This document shows, piece after piece, positions 48,493 to 60,241 of a DNA stretch of 64,000 nt. Every line of letters starts with the position of its first letter. Positions within the stretch are counted from its first letter, which is position 1. This DNA comes from Cololabis saira. Its lineage: Eukaryota; Chordata; Actinopteri; Beloniformes; Belonidae. Under the pieces are notes generated by a model. That model saw only the letters and a list, made by a program, of their open reading frames with translations. It ran no database searches and had not been told where the DNA came from. The position numbers and the translations under genes are program-made. The DNA lies in NCBI RefSeq assembly GCF_033807715.1, contig NC_084597.1, positions 12,703,170-12,767,169 on the forward strand, in the 5' to 3' direction.

Positions 48493-48839
48493 TTACTTTT
48501 TAAGTGTGACTTTAGAATATAAAATACAAGAAAATATTGACGGTGGCCAAACAAATTGTAAACAAAAATGATGCTGGTGACGTTTCTGTGACGTTCTGAG
48601 CCTAAATCTCAGTTTTCCTCCGTTTTCCTCTGTTTAGACGCAAACGTGAAAACGGAGTTTTTGAAAATCTCCACTTTGGCCGGCGTTTTCAGAAATGATC
48701 GTTTTTGGTGACTTTGACCTCCGTTTTCGTGTAAACGAACGGCCAAAACGCATGGAAACGCCTCAGTTTTTGCTCTGTGTAAACGGGGCCTAAGTATCTC
48801 ACTTTTAGAGGCAGCCCCTAGTAGTCATTCAAGGAACTG

Positions 48840-50590
48840 TATATTCTTTTACTTTGCAATGGCTGCAAAAAAGGGAAACCAGGTCACATTTGGATCACAC
48901 AATTGAAAACAACTCCGCAAACATAATTTGTGAAGGCAAGTCTGGCACGAAAAAACATTTTCAACGTAATCCTATAAACCTGCAGAATGACAAGCGTTTG
49001 TTTAATTTTTCGATGCTCATTTGTGTCGCCAGTGAAATAGGAAAACAAAAGTGTTCTCGTCTGGCTGGAATGATTTTACCCTCAACGAATTAGTGGTTTA
49101 AACGAATGTCATAAACATCACTGTCTGTGTCTTCAAGCTTCAACGGTGGAGTAATGCATATTCTGAGCTCATACAAAACAGCCGTGCACACACTGGGGTG
49201 CAGCATCTTTTCATCTCCACATTATCAGTGTGAGACTGCTAATGAGAACTTTTGTATGTGCCTGTTACACCATCAGTTTCAGCCTTTAGAGGCCAGTGAG
49301 CGCGCAGCTTGTTCCCTGCTACTGTGGGAGTATGGATGTGTACGCGAGACTGTGTAATTAGGTTTTGAGAAAAAGGGATGGAAGGGTTAAATTGAACACC
49401 ATGGAGAACCTCGACATCTGGGAGAATGGATGAGGGAAAGCTTTCTTCTTTGCACAGTCATGCACAGAGGCTGGGTCTTGTTTCTTTGCCCCTTTCTTTC
49501 ACATTTCATCACCCTTTTAGAGTTGCAGGCCAGAGAGAGGGGGAGACGACCCCACTGCTGGGACCACTCAAAAGACCTCAGCTTAATGACACTGTGGTGG
49601 AATTAATATACATTACAAATTGGGGACAAGAGGAGGAAAACAAAGAAAGTCGATTGTTCCGTAACCTTGCCATTGCCTTTATTTGACTTGTGTGAGGAAA
49701 GTGCAAAGATAAACCCCAACTGTATCAGCATGATTTGTCAGTTGTGTATCTGACAAAAGTCTTACGAAAGACTGTCAAATATTAAATCAAGCAAGCAAAT
49801 CCAGATCTTCGAAAAGACAGAAGCCAGCTCAGATCTATTCAATCCTCAGGCCAGGTTTCAGTGAATGTTGCTTTTTAACTAAATAAGATAAATGATATTA
49901 ACAGTGCTGACATATATTTAAGTAGTGGTAAGAAGCATCAAAGCTCTACGTATTTTTCTCTAGAGACTACTTCAGGTATGCCAACTTCCCTTTTTGTGAA
50001 CTTTTAGTGAACTGCAGAGCACCCTGACGATATTTTCCAAGAAATGTTCAACAGTTTTTCTTTTTCACTGATGTTCTTTGCACATTATTGAAAGGAGATG
50101 CTTCTTTTGGTATGTATTATTTCAATAAACATTCAGGCAGTAAAATATTTTTCTTAGTAGAAGCAAGCTCTTGACAGAAGAGTAAAACATTATGCAGGAT
50201 TCTTAATATATACACCATATACGGGCTCTGAAGAATCCAAAGCATTTTCTGAAGAAATTCTAAAAAAGTAAATACTCAGAGAAGGAGCAGTGATAAATAA
50301 TGAGGTGACTACATTTGTTTGGAAAAAAATTGTTATCTTGTACTGCTGGCATCTAAAACTTTATCTGTTTGGTATAAGTATCAATTTGAAAGCACTTTCT
50401 TTAAGAAAAACTCATTCAAGTTTATTTTCAAGCTGGAAGTTTGTTACATATCACAAAGCTCAATAAGAAAAAATTGTGTTCTAAGTATTGAGTTAAACTG
50501 AGACAACAGTTTAATCAAGGCCAATACTGCTTTCCGTGAACGTTTGATGTTTTATGACCATGTTTCCAGCCTTGTGAACTTAAACACAAT
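48840..50590. other. Unassigned AT-rich sequence
   Basis: 1.75 kb without recognised element ends, tandem repeats or coding motifs. Confidence 0.45.
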
Positions 50591-50627
50591 ATTATAAAAC
50601 AGAATTCTCATTTTAACATTTGCTTCC

Positions 50628-50735
50628 AGCAGCTTTGCCTCACTCTGGAATGATTTTTCCCACTTGGCAAAGAGCTCGTCCTCTCTGAAATATTACAAAA
50701 GACGTTTGAAGGACCACTTGACTGCTGTTTTGTAA
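50628..50735 (+). pseudogene. LINE reverse transcriptase ORF C-terminal remnant
   Basis: The last 35 codons and stop of a LINE ORF2. Residues 6-10 are LWNDF and residues 22-32 are YYKRRLKDHLT, both common closing blocks. The polymerase catalytic region is absent. Confidence 0.75.
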
Positions 50736-51102
50736 CTGTTTTCCCAATGTAATGTTGTACATGTATCCATGTTTTTTTTGTATTTCACTCATAGTGACAT
50801 GTACAGTCTTATTTGCTCAGGAGTCAATATAATATAAGTTGTAAAAACCATATCCCATGCACACTCACACACACACACTTATTTTTTGTCTTTATTCTTT
50901 ATTATTTATATATTGCATTATTAGTTTGCCATCACTTTTGTGTAGTTTTACTTTCTGTTTTTTTGTATGTTAATCTTGACAGGAAATTTTAATATCTTCG
51001 GTGGAGGCTTCAAATAAGCCCATTGGGGTTTTTTGCCTCTTCCTGCACCTATAGTGTTTATCATTGATATGTCCTGTATATTTTTTTATAAACTGTGCAA
51101 AA

Positions 51103-51134
<32 letters not shown>

Positions 51135-51147
51135 CTAAACTAAACTA
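50628..51147 (+). mobile_element. LINE 3' end with reverse transcriptase C-terminus
   Basis: The frame 50628-50735 encodes SSFASLWNDFSHLAKSSSSL followed by KYYKRRLKDHLTAVL and a stop. This is the W-N-x-L/F...F-K-x-x-L-K-x-x-L ending typical of L2/Rex-like reverse transcriptase ORFs. A T-rich untranslated region follows, with CAAATAAGCCCATTGGGG near 51010. The tail is AAACT pentamers (about 51107-51147), giving plus orientation and 3' completeness. The 5' part is truncated. Confidence 0.82.
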
Positions 51148-52586
51148 TATGATCTGGTGTTGTGTTTCGTTCAGTTTTACTCTATTACCAGTGCAGAGCC
51201 AATACTCCAATATATACACTGGTATACAGGTGAAAGACCAGCAGAACAAGAGGTACAGAAATCCAGTGTAACTAATCAAATTTTTCCACCGCTGCAGAAG
51301 TGTCCTTCATGAGCTCTGTGACACAAGGCCTAATAGTCCCTTTTTGTGAGGCGAGCCATATTTGAGGGCAAGAACTGTGCCGGTAAACATATGTCCCATT
51401 CACACAGTTTGTTTTCAACCCTCTAATGACTTTAGTCTCCCCCACTTCACCATACTGTGGGAATCACACGTATGAGGAACAACATAATATTTCCTTCTGG
51501 CTCTGTTACTCCCCGGATCCACCTTGGGAGGTAGTAATAGGGGCTTGACAGTACCAAAAGGAGTCCTGTGTGAAATGACGATGCAGAAAGCACTAACAAG
51601 AGCACAGGGATGACGGCAAATTCCATGCAGTGGATGAAATCCGCCCATTATTGGGACGGTCATCTGACAACAGCATTCAGGCTGCTGTCAGAAAGTGGGA
51701 ATCATGTTAAAGACGCTTCAGGGAAGAAAAAAATGGCCGCAGTTGGAAAGAGTGTCAAGTTATCTGGGGAGTTTGCATAAAAGTCTGCCTGAACTTGAAA
51801 AAGACTTGGCAAACTACAGGTTAGAATGGATCAACTCACACAACAACTTTCCTCTTTTCCTTTTCCATCTGTTTACTTTTTGAAACATCAATTTAGTTAC
51901 CAGTCAATGAAATTGTTAGAAAATGGTAGATTGAAAACCTTCACAATGCAAAAGAAAAGAACACAAAATATATTACTTTACATTATCCATACATGTAAAA
52001 TACTTTAACAAAAGCATATACGCAACAATACAATAAGCCTGCATAATGTATGTCTTATAAATGTATATTTTGTATTTTTGTATTTCTTTTTTATCAGTTT
52101 TATATTGTATTATGTTTTATATGGACCTGTGTCTGCAATAAAGTTATTTATAATCTTTCACATGTTGCCACACCTACAAGCTAATCAAACAAATCAGCAA
52201 AGTTAGCTTGGCTTAATGTTATAGTTAAACATTTTTAGCAAGAAAACTGTGGAAACAACTGTTTTCCGACCAGTTGCTTACCTGGAAATGGCCAGTACTT
52301 TATGTTTTCCCCCTTTTCAGTCCTTTTTCAGCTCCAGACACCTGAGCTCTTTCAGCATGTGCCCACAGTTTCTCTGCAGTTCTCTGACTCTCCACTGCTG
52401 ATGAAAACCTTAGGGTCCTGTTCTTCATAAACTGACAACACAGACAGCGATGGGCTGGACTGGCCATAGTATGAAGTTTATCTCTTGACTTGACTTGTGG
52501 CATTAGCTACCTGGCAAACGCAGTCACCCTTCTTAGCAACCTGAAGGTGTCACCCTCTATTCAGGCCGATCAGGCTGTGTCTGTCC
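51148..52586. other. Mostly unassigned, with low-copy repeat anchors
   Basis: Contains the first two of three words shared in order with 38.16-38.65 kb (51523 and 52502). Otherwise nothing recognised. Confidence 0.4.
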
Positions 52587-52594
52587 AACTAGAA

Positions 52595-53291
52595 CAGGGG
52601 TCGGCAACCCGCGGCTCTAGAGCCGCATGCGGCTCTTTAGCGCCGCCCTAGTGGCTCCTGGAGCTTTTTCAAAAATGTTTCACCTTTTTTTCCTTTTTTT
52701 CCCCTTTTTCTTCTTTTTTGCTTCTTTTTTCTTCCTTTTTTTTGTCTTTCTTTCTCTTTTTTTCTCTTTTTTTCCTTTTTTTCTTTCTTTTCTTGTTTTT
52801 TTTTTCTTTTTTCTTCTTTTTTTCCTTTTTTTCCCTTTTTTCTTCTTTTTTTCTCTTTCTTTGTCTTTATTTTCTCTTTTTTCTCTTTTTTTCCTTTTTT
52901 TTCTTTCTTTTCTTGTTTTTTTTTCTTTTTTCTTCTTTCTTTCCTTTTTTCCACTTTTTTTCTTCCTTTTTCCTTTCCTTTTTAATCTCGACATTTCGAC
53001 TTTTTTCTCAACATTTCGACTTTTTTCTCGACATTTCCACTTTTTTCTCAACATTTGAACTTTTTTCTCGAGATTGTACTTCAACATTAATCTCAACATT
53101 TTGACTTTTTTCTCTAAATTTTGACTTTTTTCTCCACATTTTGACTTTTTTTTCGACATTTCTCCTTTCACCATTTGTCTTCATTCTAAGGCTGATACAA
53201 GACCTTTCATTTTTTACGGCTCCAGACATATTCGTTTTTTGTGTTTTTGGTCCAGTATGGCTCTTTCAACATTTTGGGTTGCCGACCCCTG
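52595..53291 (+). mobile_element. hAT element (CAGGGGTCGGCAACCC ends), copy 1, exact TSD
   Basis: AACTAGAA lies at 52587-52594 and 53292-53299, directly outside the ends CAGGGGTCGGCAACCC and GGGTTGCCGACCCCTG. The interior is a T/C-rich tract (52680-52985), then CGACATTT-CGACTTTTTTCT tandem words (52987-53160), then CTAAGGCTGATACAAGACCT. The same parts occur inverted in copy 2 at 55319-56126. Non-coding; the long Phe/Lys frames are artefacts. Confidence 0.95.
52680..52985 (+). repeat. 305 bp pyrimidine tract with 120 bp internal duplication
   Basis: Almost only T and C with a few G. The segment starting TTTGTCTTTCTTTCTCTTTT at 52741 is repeated in close form from 52860, a period of about 120 bp. 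Such tracts can form triplex DNA. Confidence 0.85.
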
Positions 53292-53469
53292 AACTAGAAC
53301 AAACAGGCAAAACTGGGTTTTTTTTGTGTGTTTTTTTTGGCATCTATTCAGTGTCGACATAATAAAGCAGCCAGTGATGAGATACCTCAGGGATTTGTTG
53401 CTGGTTGTGGATGGCAACAACCATGAAAAAGACCATCTTAAGATTGTGGAATAGTCTCTCTGTCTCTTT

Positions 53470-53955
53470 TACCTCTAGTTAGTGTTAGTAAACCTCTAGT
53501 TAGTGTAAACTCTAGTGTGTTAGAGTCAGTAGTCATAGCTGCAGCTATAGAACAAGACTATAATAGTTAGTCTCAAACATAGCTTGGTGGTAGATATGCT
53601 GCTATACTGTAGGCCTATACTGCAAGGGCACACCAACATGATCCACTGGGCGGTGCCCATCACCTTTCTTCTCCTCTTTTCTCCTCTTCCCTTCTTCTCT
53701 TCTCCTCTTCCATTTTTTTATTTATTATAAGTGTCTCATAGCCATTATTTTTGTCCATTGTTCTTGTAGTTTGTTGTGCTGGTCTGCCCCTCTCCCCCTT
53801 TTTTCTCTTTTGTGTATGTTTGCAGGCCGGAGCTTCAGGAGCTGCATGCTGACCTGCAGTCCCACCCTCTGATCATCCCACTGCTGCTTCCACCTGTCTG
53901 TGTAGATGTATGCTATATGCTTGCTGAAATCCTGGCCTGAATTGAATTGAATTAA
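53470..53955 (+). mobile_element. LINE 3' region, L2/Maui-like, second copy
   Basis: GGCCGGAGCTTCAGGAGCTG, CTGACCTGCAGTCCCACC and CATCCCACTGCTGCTTCCAC match 15035-15105 with few changes. It ends in GAATTGAATTGAATT. The middle of the tail seen in the first copy (GGAGTTTTTCC to CTATATAAATAAA) is deleted. Upstream lie ACATAGCTTGGTGGTAGATA and a TTCTCC-rich pyrimidine stretch (53660-53715). Confidence 0.65.
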
Positions 53956-55310
53956 CCATGTCCACACATATACATGCTTACCTGCATGAGGATGCACCTA
54001 TTCACTTCCTTCTTTGGTGGTAACTGGGCGGGGATTTATGTTCATTAATTAGCACCGGAAGTGGGCTGCCAATCTGCAAGTGTTTCATGCTACATGGAAG
54101 AACACATATTCCTACGGTCAAGTACAACCTTTATGTTATAATTGTGAAATCCAGGGTAGGTTCTCAGTACAGAGTTGATTAATAGTTCAAATATGCACAA
54201 AGATTTATGAAGATTCCATAAAATGGGGTCCAGTTTCTCAATTCAATATAATCAAGAAAAAATAACGCAATTCACTCAAGAAAAGACGACATTGGTGGAC
54301 ATCCAGCACATCAGAGTCTTTCTTCATTAGAAGATGAAGCTGAGCTTCGTTTGAGAAAACAAAGCTCACTTCAAAATGGTCCATATTGTGTTAATCTCCA
54401 TGTCACATGTAAGAAAGTATAGTTTTTTTTACTATTTGCTGACTGCAGTGTTTCTATCTCCAACTTGAGTGTACCATACCACTGGTTTTTGTAGCCCACA
54501 TGTGATTACTAAAACACAAATAATTACATCCCATACTGCAATGAACTTTATTGTACTGCTTGGTGGAAACAGGCTATGGCATCAGTCTAAAGAACCGAGT
54601 AATTTCGTAGCAGTCTGAGAATATGCAGCTGCATTATGGTGTGAATGCTAAATGTGAAAGTCCTAAAAACCAACATTCCTTCAAGTTAACACTTGACACA
54701 GCTCATTAAAACTCCTGCCTGCTTAGCCTGCTCTGAAGAAACATTTATGTTGACTTCAACATCTCCACTCAAAAGGCCGCTGGACTGTACGTCTTGTTCT
54801 GCAAGAAACAGGGGAAATGCAAACCAGGGATGATATGAGGTTTGCTAAAGACGATGCAGAAACAGTCATTCATATTTCATAAGCACAGCCCTATGAACCC
54901 CCCAACCCCCCACCCCATACCTTTAACATTTGCTTATTAAATTCGCAGCTGTCAAAGGATACCTCAAAGCCTTACTGCACACACCGCACACATAATTATT
55001 CTCAAAATCCTGGCTGTGCACGCAGAAAGTGTGAGAAACACGCAGGCGCCCTCTCTCTCTCTGTTTCTATACCCTCTCTGAGACAGGCACCCTGACTTTA
55101 AACTCATTACCTTGGACAAGGTTTTTAATGGAGGCGAGAGCCAGGCACACCAAGGCACAGCTCTGAGTGAGATGGAGACGGAGAGGCGGTAAGGAAGGAA
55201 GGGAGGTGAGAGTAAACTTTTGTTCTTAATTCACACCACGCCCTCAACTTACTTGACCACAGAAGCAAATCTTTACGGGTACTGAAGAAACAAACCATTT
55301 AACCACGACA
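53956..55310. other. Unassigned sequence
   Basis: No element or coding motif recognised in 1.35 kb. Confidence 0.45.
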
Positions 55311-55318
55311 GTCTAGCA

Positions 55319-56126
55319 CAGGGGTCGGCAACCCAAAATGTTGAAATAGCCATATTGGACCAAAAAGACAAAAAACAAATATGTCTGGAGCCGCAAAAAA
55401 TGAAAAGTCTTGTATCAGCCTTAGAATGAAGACAACACATGCTGCATGTTTCTATATTAGTTATAACTGGGTCCTCGGCTGCAAATGTAGCAAATGTCTT
55501 TCCACATGACTCTTTTTGTTACGTGAATCTATGGAAGAGTATTAGAGCAAGGCAGGAGAAAAATAAAAATAATATTTTAAAAAGTCGAAATGTCAAGAAA
55601 AAAGTCGAAATGTCAAGAAAAACGTCGAAATGTTGAGAAAAAAGTCAAAATGTCGAGAAAAAAGTCAAAATATTTTGAAAAAAGTCAAAATGTTGAGAAA
55701 AAGTCAAATTGTCGAGAAAAAAGTCAAAATGTCGAGAAAAAAGTCAAATTGTCGTGAAAAAAGTCGAAATGTTGAAAAAAAAGTTGAAATGTAGAGATTA
55801 ATGTTGATGTACAATTTCGAGAAAAAAGTCAAAATGTTGAGAAAAAATGCGCAGTTTCGACTTTATTCTTGAAATTGTATTTCAACATTAATCTTGACAT
55901 TTTTACTTTTTTTGTTGAAATGTAATATTTATTCTACACATTTTTACAGCATTGGAAAACGTTCAGGAAGTTTGTGTCATGTTTGTCCTCCTACAGAAAC
56001 CATATTAACAATAAAAATATATTTCCCTCCCCCATCTATTTCAATTTTCAAACATTTTTGAAAAAGCTCCAGGGAGCCACCAGGGCGGCGCTAAAGAGCT
56101 AAAGAGCCGCGGGTTGCCGACCCCTG
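55319..56126 (-). mobile_element. hAT element (CAGGGGTCGGCAACCC ends), copy 2, exact TSD
   Basis: GTCTAGCA lies at 55311-55318 and 56127-56134 beside perfect ends CAGGGGTCGGCAACCC and GGGTTGCCGACCCCTG. Its content is copy 1 inverted: GGAGCCGCAAAAAATGAAAA near the left, GAAAAAGCTCCAGGGAGCCA near the right. It has an expanded GTCGAAATGTCGAG-type minisatellite (55575-55860) and no long pyrimidine tract. Confidence 0.95.
55575..55860 (+). repeat. 20-21 bp minisatellite (GAGAAAAAAGTCxAAATGTC)
   Basis: About a dozen units alternate GTCGAAATG and GTCAAAATG with GTCGAG or GTTGAG joints. The end reads in a partly inverted way (TTCGACTTTATTCTTG near 55855). Confidence 0.9.
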
Positions 56127-56134
56127 GTCTAGCA

Positions 56135-56860
56135 GATTTGAGCCTGAAGGCCATGGACAAACACATATATCAAGTTGGCGACATCACCTACACTAAGCTG
56201 GTCTTTTTACACTCCAAGTCCATGTAAATCAACTTGGGCTGACTGGTTGGTGCTTCTGTAACACAGCAGACATGGGCCACCAGGGAGTGATTGAGCAACA
56301 CCGACGCCTGGGGTGTCATAACGACAATATTGCACCAGTAAAGCGTTAAATGACTGTGAGCTCACAGACACAGGGGTGGAAGTGGCAGAGCCGCACTAAT
56401 CAATGAGGAATCAATATGGCCCTGCCAGGTAATCACAAACCACAGTGATTAACGGCAAGCGTTCAATCGCTATTAACCCCTTGCATGTAGCAGTGAGGCA
56501 CGCAATCAGCGTCAGTGTGTGTGTGATGAATGCCAGAAATGATTGGAGGCTCTTTAACATCCTTCTGTCTCTGTAAATGTCACCAAGTAGAAAGCTGAGA
56601 GCTGTGATTCACTGTGGCCTAACTCCACTCTCATATGGCCTGACTATCAGCGCAATGTGTCAACCAACTCAAAAAAAAGCTGGGCAAAACTTTCCTGCTT
56701 ACAGTAAAAAAATAAATTAATACTTTCTTTTCTTGCACAAGGTTTTAGTACATTTTTTCCGAGCAGTGTTTTACGTACCTAATTAAAGTAGCAGCAAAAG
56801 AAAGCGTTGCATTTAAACATGTGGTAAAAAAAAAGAAATATGTCATTTCTGTTTAGAAAC
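56135..56860. other. Unassigned sequence
   Basis: Nothing recognised in 0.7 kb between two hAT-like elements. Confidence 0.5.
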
Positions 56861-57613
56861 TACGACGGAGTATTAGGGCCAAACAAAAAAACAAAAAAAG
56901 GAAATTACGAGAATAAAGTCATAATGTAATGAGAATAAAGTCGTAAAATTATGAGAATAAAGTCATAATATTATGAGAATAAAGTCGTAATATTACGAGA
57001 ATAAAGTTGTAATATATTATAAATATATAAATATAACTTCACAAGATGCTCAATATTCTTCATTTTAACACAGGGAGAAGACTGCTCTTCCTGTTAGAGT
57101 TCTCATAAATTACCACTTTATTTTCATAATATTATGACTTCATTCTCATAAATTACCACTTTATTCATTACGACTTTATTCTCGTAATGTCACAACTTTA
57201 TTCTCGGAATTTTACGACTTTATTCTCGGAATTTTACGACTTTATTCTCGTAATATTACGACTTTATTCTCATAATATTACGACTTTATTCTCATAATAT
57301 TACGACTTTATTCTATTACGACTTTATTCTCATAATACGACTTTATTCTCGTAATGTCACAACTTTATTCTCGGAATTTTACGACTTTATTCTCGGAATT
57401 TGACTACTTTATTCTCGCAACATTACGACTTTATTCTCGTAATGTTACGACTTTATTCTCGTAATATTACGACTTTATTCTATTACGACTTTATTCTCAC
57501 AACATTACGACTTTATTCTCGTAATTTTACGACTTTATTCTCATTATATTATGACTTTATTCTCGTAATTTCCAATTTTTTTTGTCTTAGTTTGGCCCTA
57601 ATACTCCGTCGTA
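56861..57613. mobile_element. Hairpin element made of an inverted minisatellite
   Basis: The perfect inverted ends are TACGACGGAGTATTAGGGCC (56861) and GGCCCTAATACTCCGTCGTA (ends 57613). AGAAAC lies directly outside both ends; shifting the boundary by one base gives TAGAAACT/AAGAAACT, 7 of 8, as for hAT. The left interior has GAGAATAAAGTCGTAATATT units. The right interior has the complementary CGACTTTATTCTCGTAAT units, far more numerous (about 57118-57585). Non-coding. Confidence 0.85.
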
Positions 57614-58470
57614 AGAAACTATAGCTTGCAGTGTTTTTTTTTTCTGCCATGCCCTTCCACTCTGATACAAACAGTCGGGTGCACTCACACATGGACACAC
57701 ACAGAGTTGCTGGATCGTTGTCACGGTAGTTGGTGTGATACTGCCACATGCAACGACCCGCATGTTTTCAAATGTGACCCAACAGAGTCCTGGCACTGGA
57801 GAAGAGACAATCCCAACTCTTCTTCAAGGATAAAATTTGTCACAGTTAACGGTCATCTGGGTATCTCTGAGGCATTTCCTGTCACCAGAGTCAGCTTTCA
57901 TCAGCTTAAGTGTCGAAAGCTCAAATTGACCCTGACGGCTGTTTTAAATCAGGAAAGTGATGGATGAGGGTATTTAGATGCACGTAATTTACAAAAAGCT
58001 GACTTTTATTGCTACTAATGAGGAACGAAAACACTGAGTGGAGTTAGCTCCTTGGTGTATTGTCGATTTTGAACCAGCAGAGGGAGGCACTCGTGGAGAA
58101 GCTGAGCCCAAGCAGCTTCCAAACTGTAAAATAGGTCAGGATCTTCTTCTCTCACACCTGGATTGCTTCCTCTTCACTTACTTTTATACCAGTAAAACAG
58201 TCATTCTCTTTTTACCTCATTATCCTTTCCAACCACACACATACTGGACATTATGGACCTGCTTCCCATCCTCCCACCCTCCTCTGCTCTTGTCTCCTCA
58301 GTGGTTCCCTCCCTCCTTTTATTGCACGACTCAGCACAACACCCAAACTTCAGCCATCACAGACCTCTGACAAATATTCTTCACATCGAAGCACTAACTC
58401 GCTGCTTACTTTGCTTCTATGCTGACCTTGAACTTGTGAAGGATGCATAAGGCAGTGTGGATGTGTGAGT

Positions 58471-58473
<3 letters not shown>
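57614..58473. other. Unassigned sequence
   Basis: Frames at 57626-57967 and 58038-58370 are open but share no recognisable motif. No splice-supported exon can be proposed. Confidence 0.4.

Positions 58474-58548
<75 letters not shown>
58474..58548 (+). repeat. (TG)37 microsatellite
   Basis: Perfect TG repeat of about 75 bp. Confidence 0.97.
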
Positions 58549-58549
<1 letters not shown>

Positions 58550-59350
58550 TGACTGTGGGTTTTATCAAATGCAGATCAATATCAGTGCAAGGTCACTTTA
58601 AAATTCAATTAATAAGTAAGTGAACATCCTATGTGCTGTCGCCAATCCTGGGGGGGCGAGATTCAACATGACCCGATCCCAGGGTGCAGGAATGATGAAA
58701 CAGAAGAGATATGGATAAATTCATATCTGTATTATTAAGCACACTGCTTTGTTTGGAGACAGGGTTGCCTGGAACGAATGTCTCAGCAACCCCATGTTTT
58801 ATTAACATCCATGGAGCATGCCAGCAAAAGCATATTGTCTCTTGCGCCACCATCTGTGTGTATTTTTCTTTGCAATGCGTGTGTCTGCTCACGTGTGTTT
58901 CTACATGCCCGTTTCTGTGATTCGCACCCATTAAGGTCAGGTAAGTGCATGCAATCGGACCGGACCGGGGGCCGATAAATAAAATGTAGTGAAAACTTTT
59001 GTTGTGCGGAACAGTTTTTCACATGCCACTTCTCACATCCACAAGGGCTGCATTAAAATATGCATGCCGGCCACCGCTCGGTCTTAATATTTAAACCAGC
59101 CTGGAGGTGAGGCCTACTCCGACTCAAAATGACAGACCGTGTGTACAAAACACTGGCTGCCTCCCTTGCAAACCCAGCTTAGCGCACAAACACACATGCA
59201 GCAGCAGCGATAGACGTGCACACAAAAATAAACACAAGCTGGTTTAGACTGAGTTGTAGGTTTATCCATGATATGTGTGTCCCATATGGAAGAAATGGTT
59301 TTATTGGTGAATCTGGGCCTGCAGGTGCTACTTGGAGGCCCGGGTACATC

Positions 59351-59393
<43 letters not shown>

Positions 59394-60233
59394 CATGTGA
59401 CCCACAGAGACCCAGGTGATCCTGGGCGTTAATTACCGCCTGCTAATTATGAGACAGGCGCATCATTAGGTTGAGTGCATCACCGGAGGGCTTCAGGACT
59501 CCCTATCTCTCCTCCTCTCCTCTTCTCCTTCTTTCTCCCTGACCCTGATCTTCTGTCCCAATTAGCACTGGCCCCTCTCCTTTCCTCTCCTCTTCACCCT
59601 CCTTCCCCTGTGTGTTTCCATCAACGCTGCTGCAGCCACTGTCTAAACACAGGCAGGACTGTGCCCGGACGCACCATATAGGCTGTGCATGGGCGCCGCA
59701 CCTCCTCAGATACACAGCTATTAGATGAGACAGAGCTAAAGAGGCCGTGTAGGCACCTCCATCTTCTTGCACAATGACTAATGTGGCGTCACCAGCTGTC
59801 ATCTATGGCTCGCTGAGCCTCCCCTTTCTATTCTCCCTACCTCATTGTCTTGAATTCTTCTGTAACATGATCTGTTTTTTTCCTCCCTCCCTCTACAGTT
59901 CAAGTCAGCTCTTTTTTTCCACAGCACTTGAGTGATGGCAAAGTGTGTTTGCTTGCGCTTCAAACAACTCCAAAGTGCAGGCACTTTCAAAGGAGCAGCC
60001 TCAGACTGTTTGAGGATGAGCTGCAGTAAATGACAGGTTCGGCTGTTATGCAACCCCCCACCCCCCCACAGTCCCCAGTCCCAGTCCCTTGCCTCTCGTC
60101 TTGTTGCTTGAGATGTTTGTTCTTACTCGGAGACTCTTGGGTTTGCAGTAGGACAAGTTCAGCTGCAGAGGGTCCAGTTCACAACCTTCTGCTTGCCGGA
60201 CCATCTGGAACACCATGATGACTTTGTTGGGGC
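58549..60233. other. Unassigned sequence with (GA)n
   Basis: Contains a GA repeat at 59353-59389 and pyrimidine-rich stretches at 59500-59620. No gene or element end recognised. Confidence 0.5.
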
Positions 60234-60241
60234 CGTATCCT

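Larger units (their letters stand above)
47882..48790. mobile_element. Harbinger-like element with TAA TSD and nested elements
   Basis: TAA at 47879-47881 and 48791-48793. The inverted ends are GGCCACGTTTACACATAGCC and TGTGTAAACGGGGCC. Subterminal GTTTTC/GAAAAC words recur. It contains a CGTAGG half element (48022-48093) and a second Harbinger-like element (48157-48492). Non-coding. Confidence 0.88.
47808..48838 (+). repeat. Dispersed repeat, second copy, split
   Basis: The left part (47808-47878, CCCTGTATAATTGCTACAG to GCAGCACGCTC) and right part (48794-48838, TCACTTTTAGAGGCAGCCCC to CATTCAAGGAACTG) together correspond to 46680-46885. The insertion is the Harbinger-like element 47882-48790. 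Confidence 0.5.

Noticed and set aside
52627..53174. Phe-rich and Lys/Arg-rich frames of 105-164 residues resembling membrane or coiled-coil proteins
   Set aside because: They come from the pyrimidine tract and GTCGAAATG repeats inside a hAT element and are open on both strands.
55575..55860. CRISPR-like regular array
   Set aside because: It is a head-to-tail 20-21 bp minisatellite without spacers, inside a hAT.
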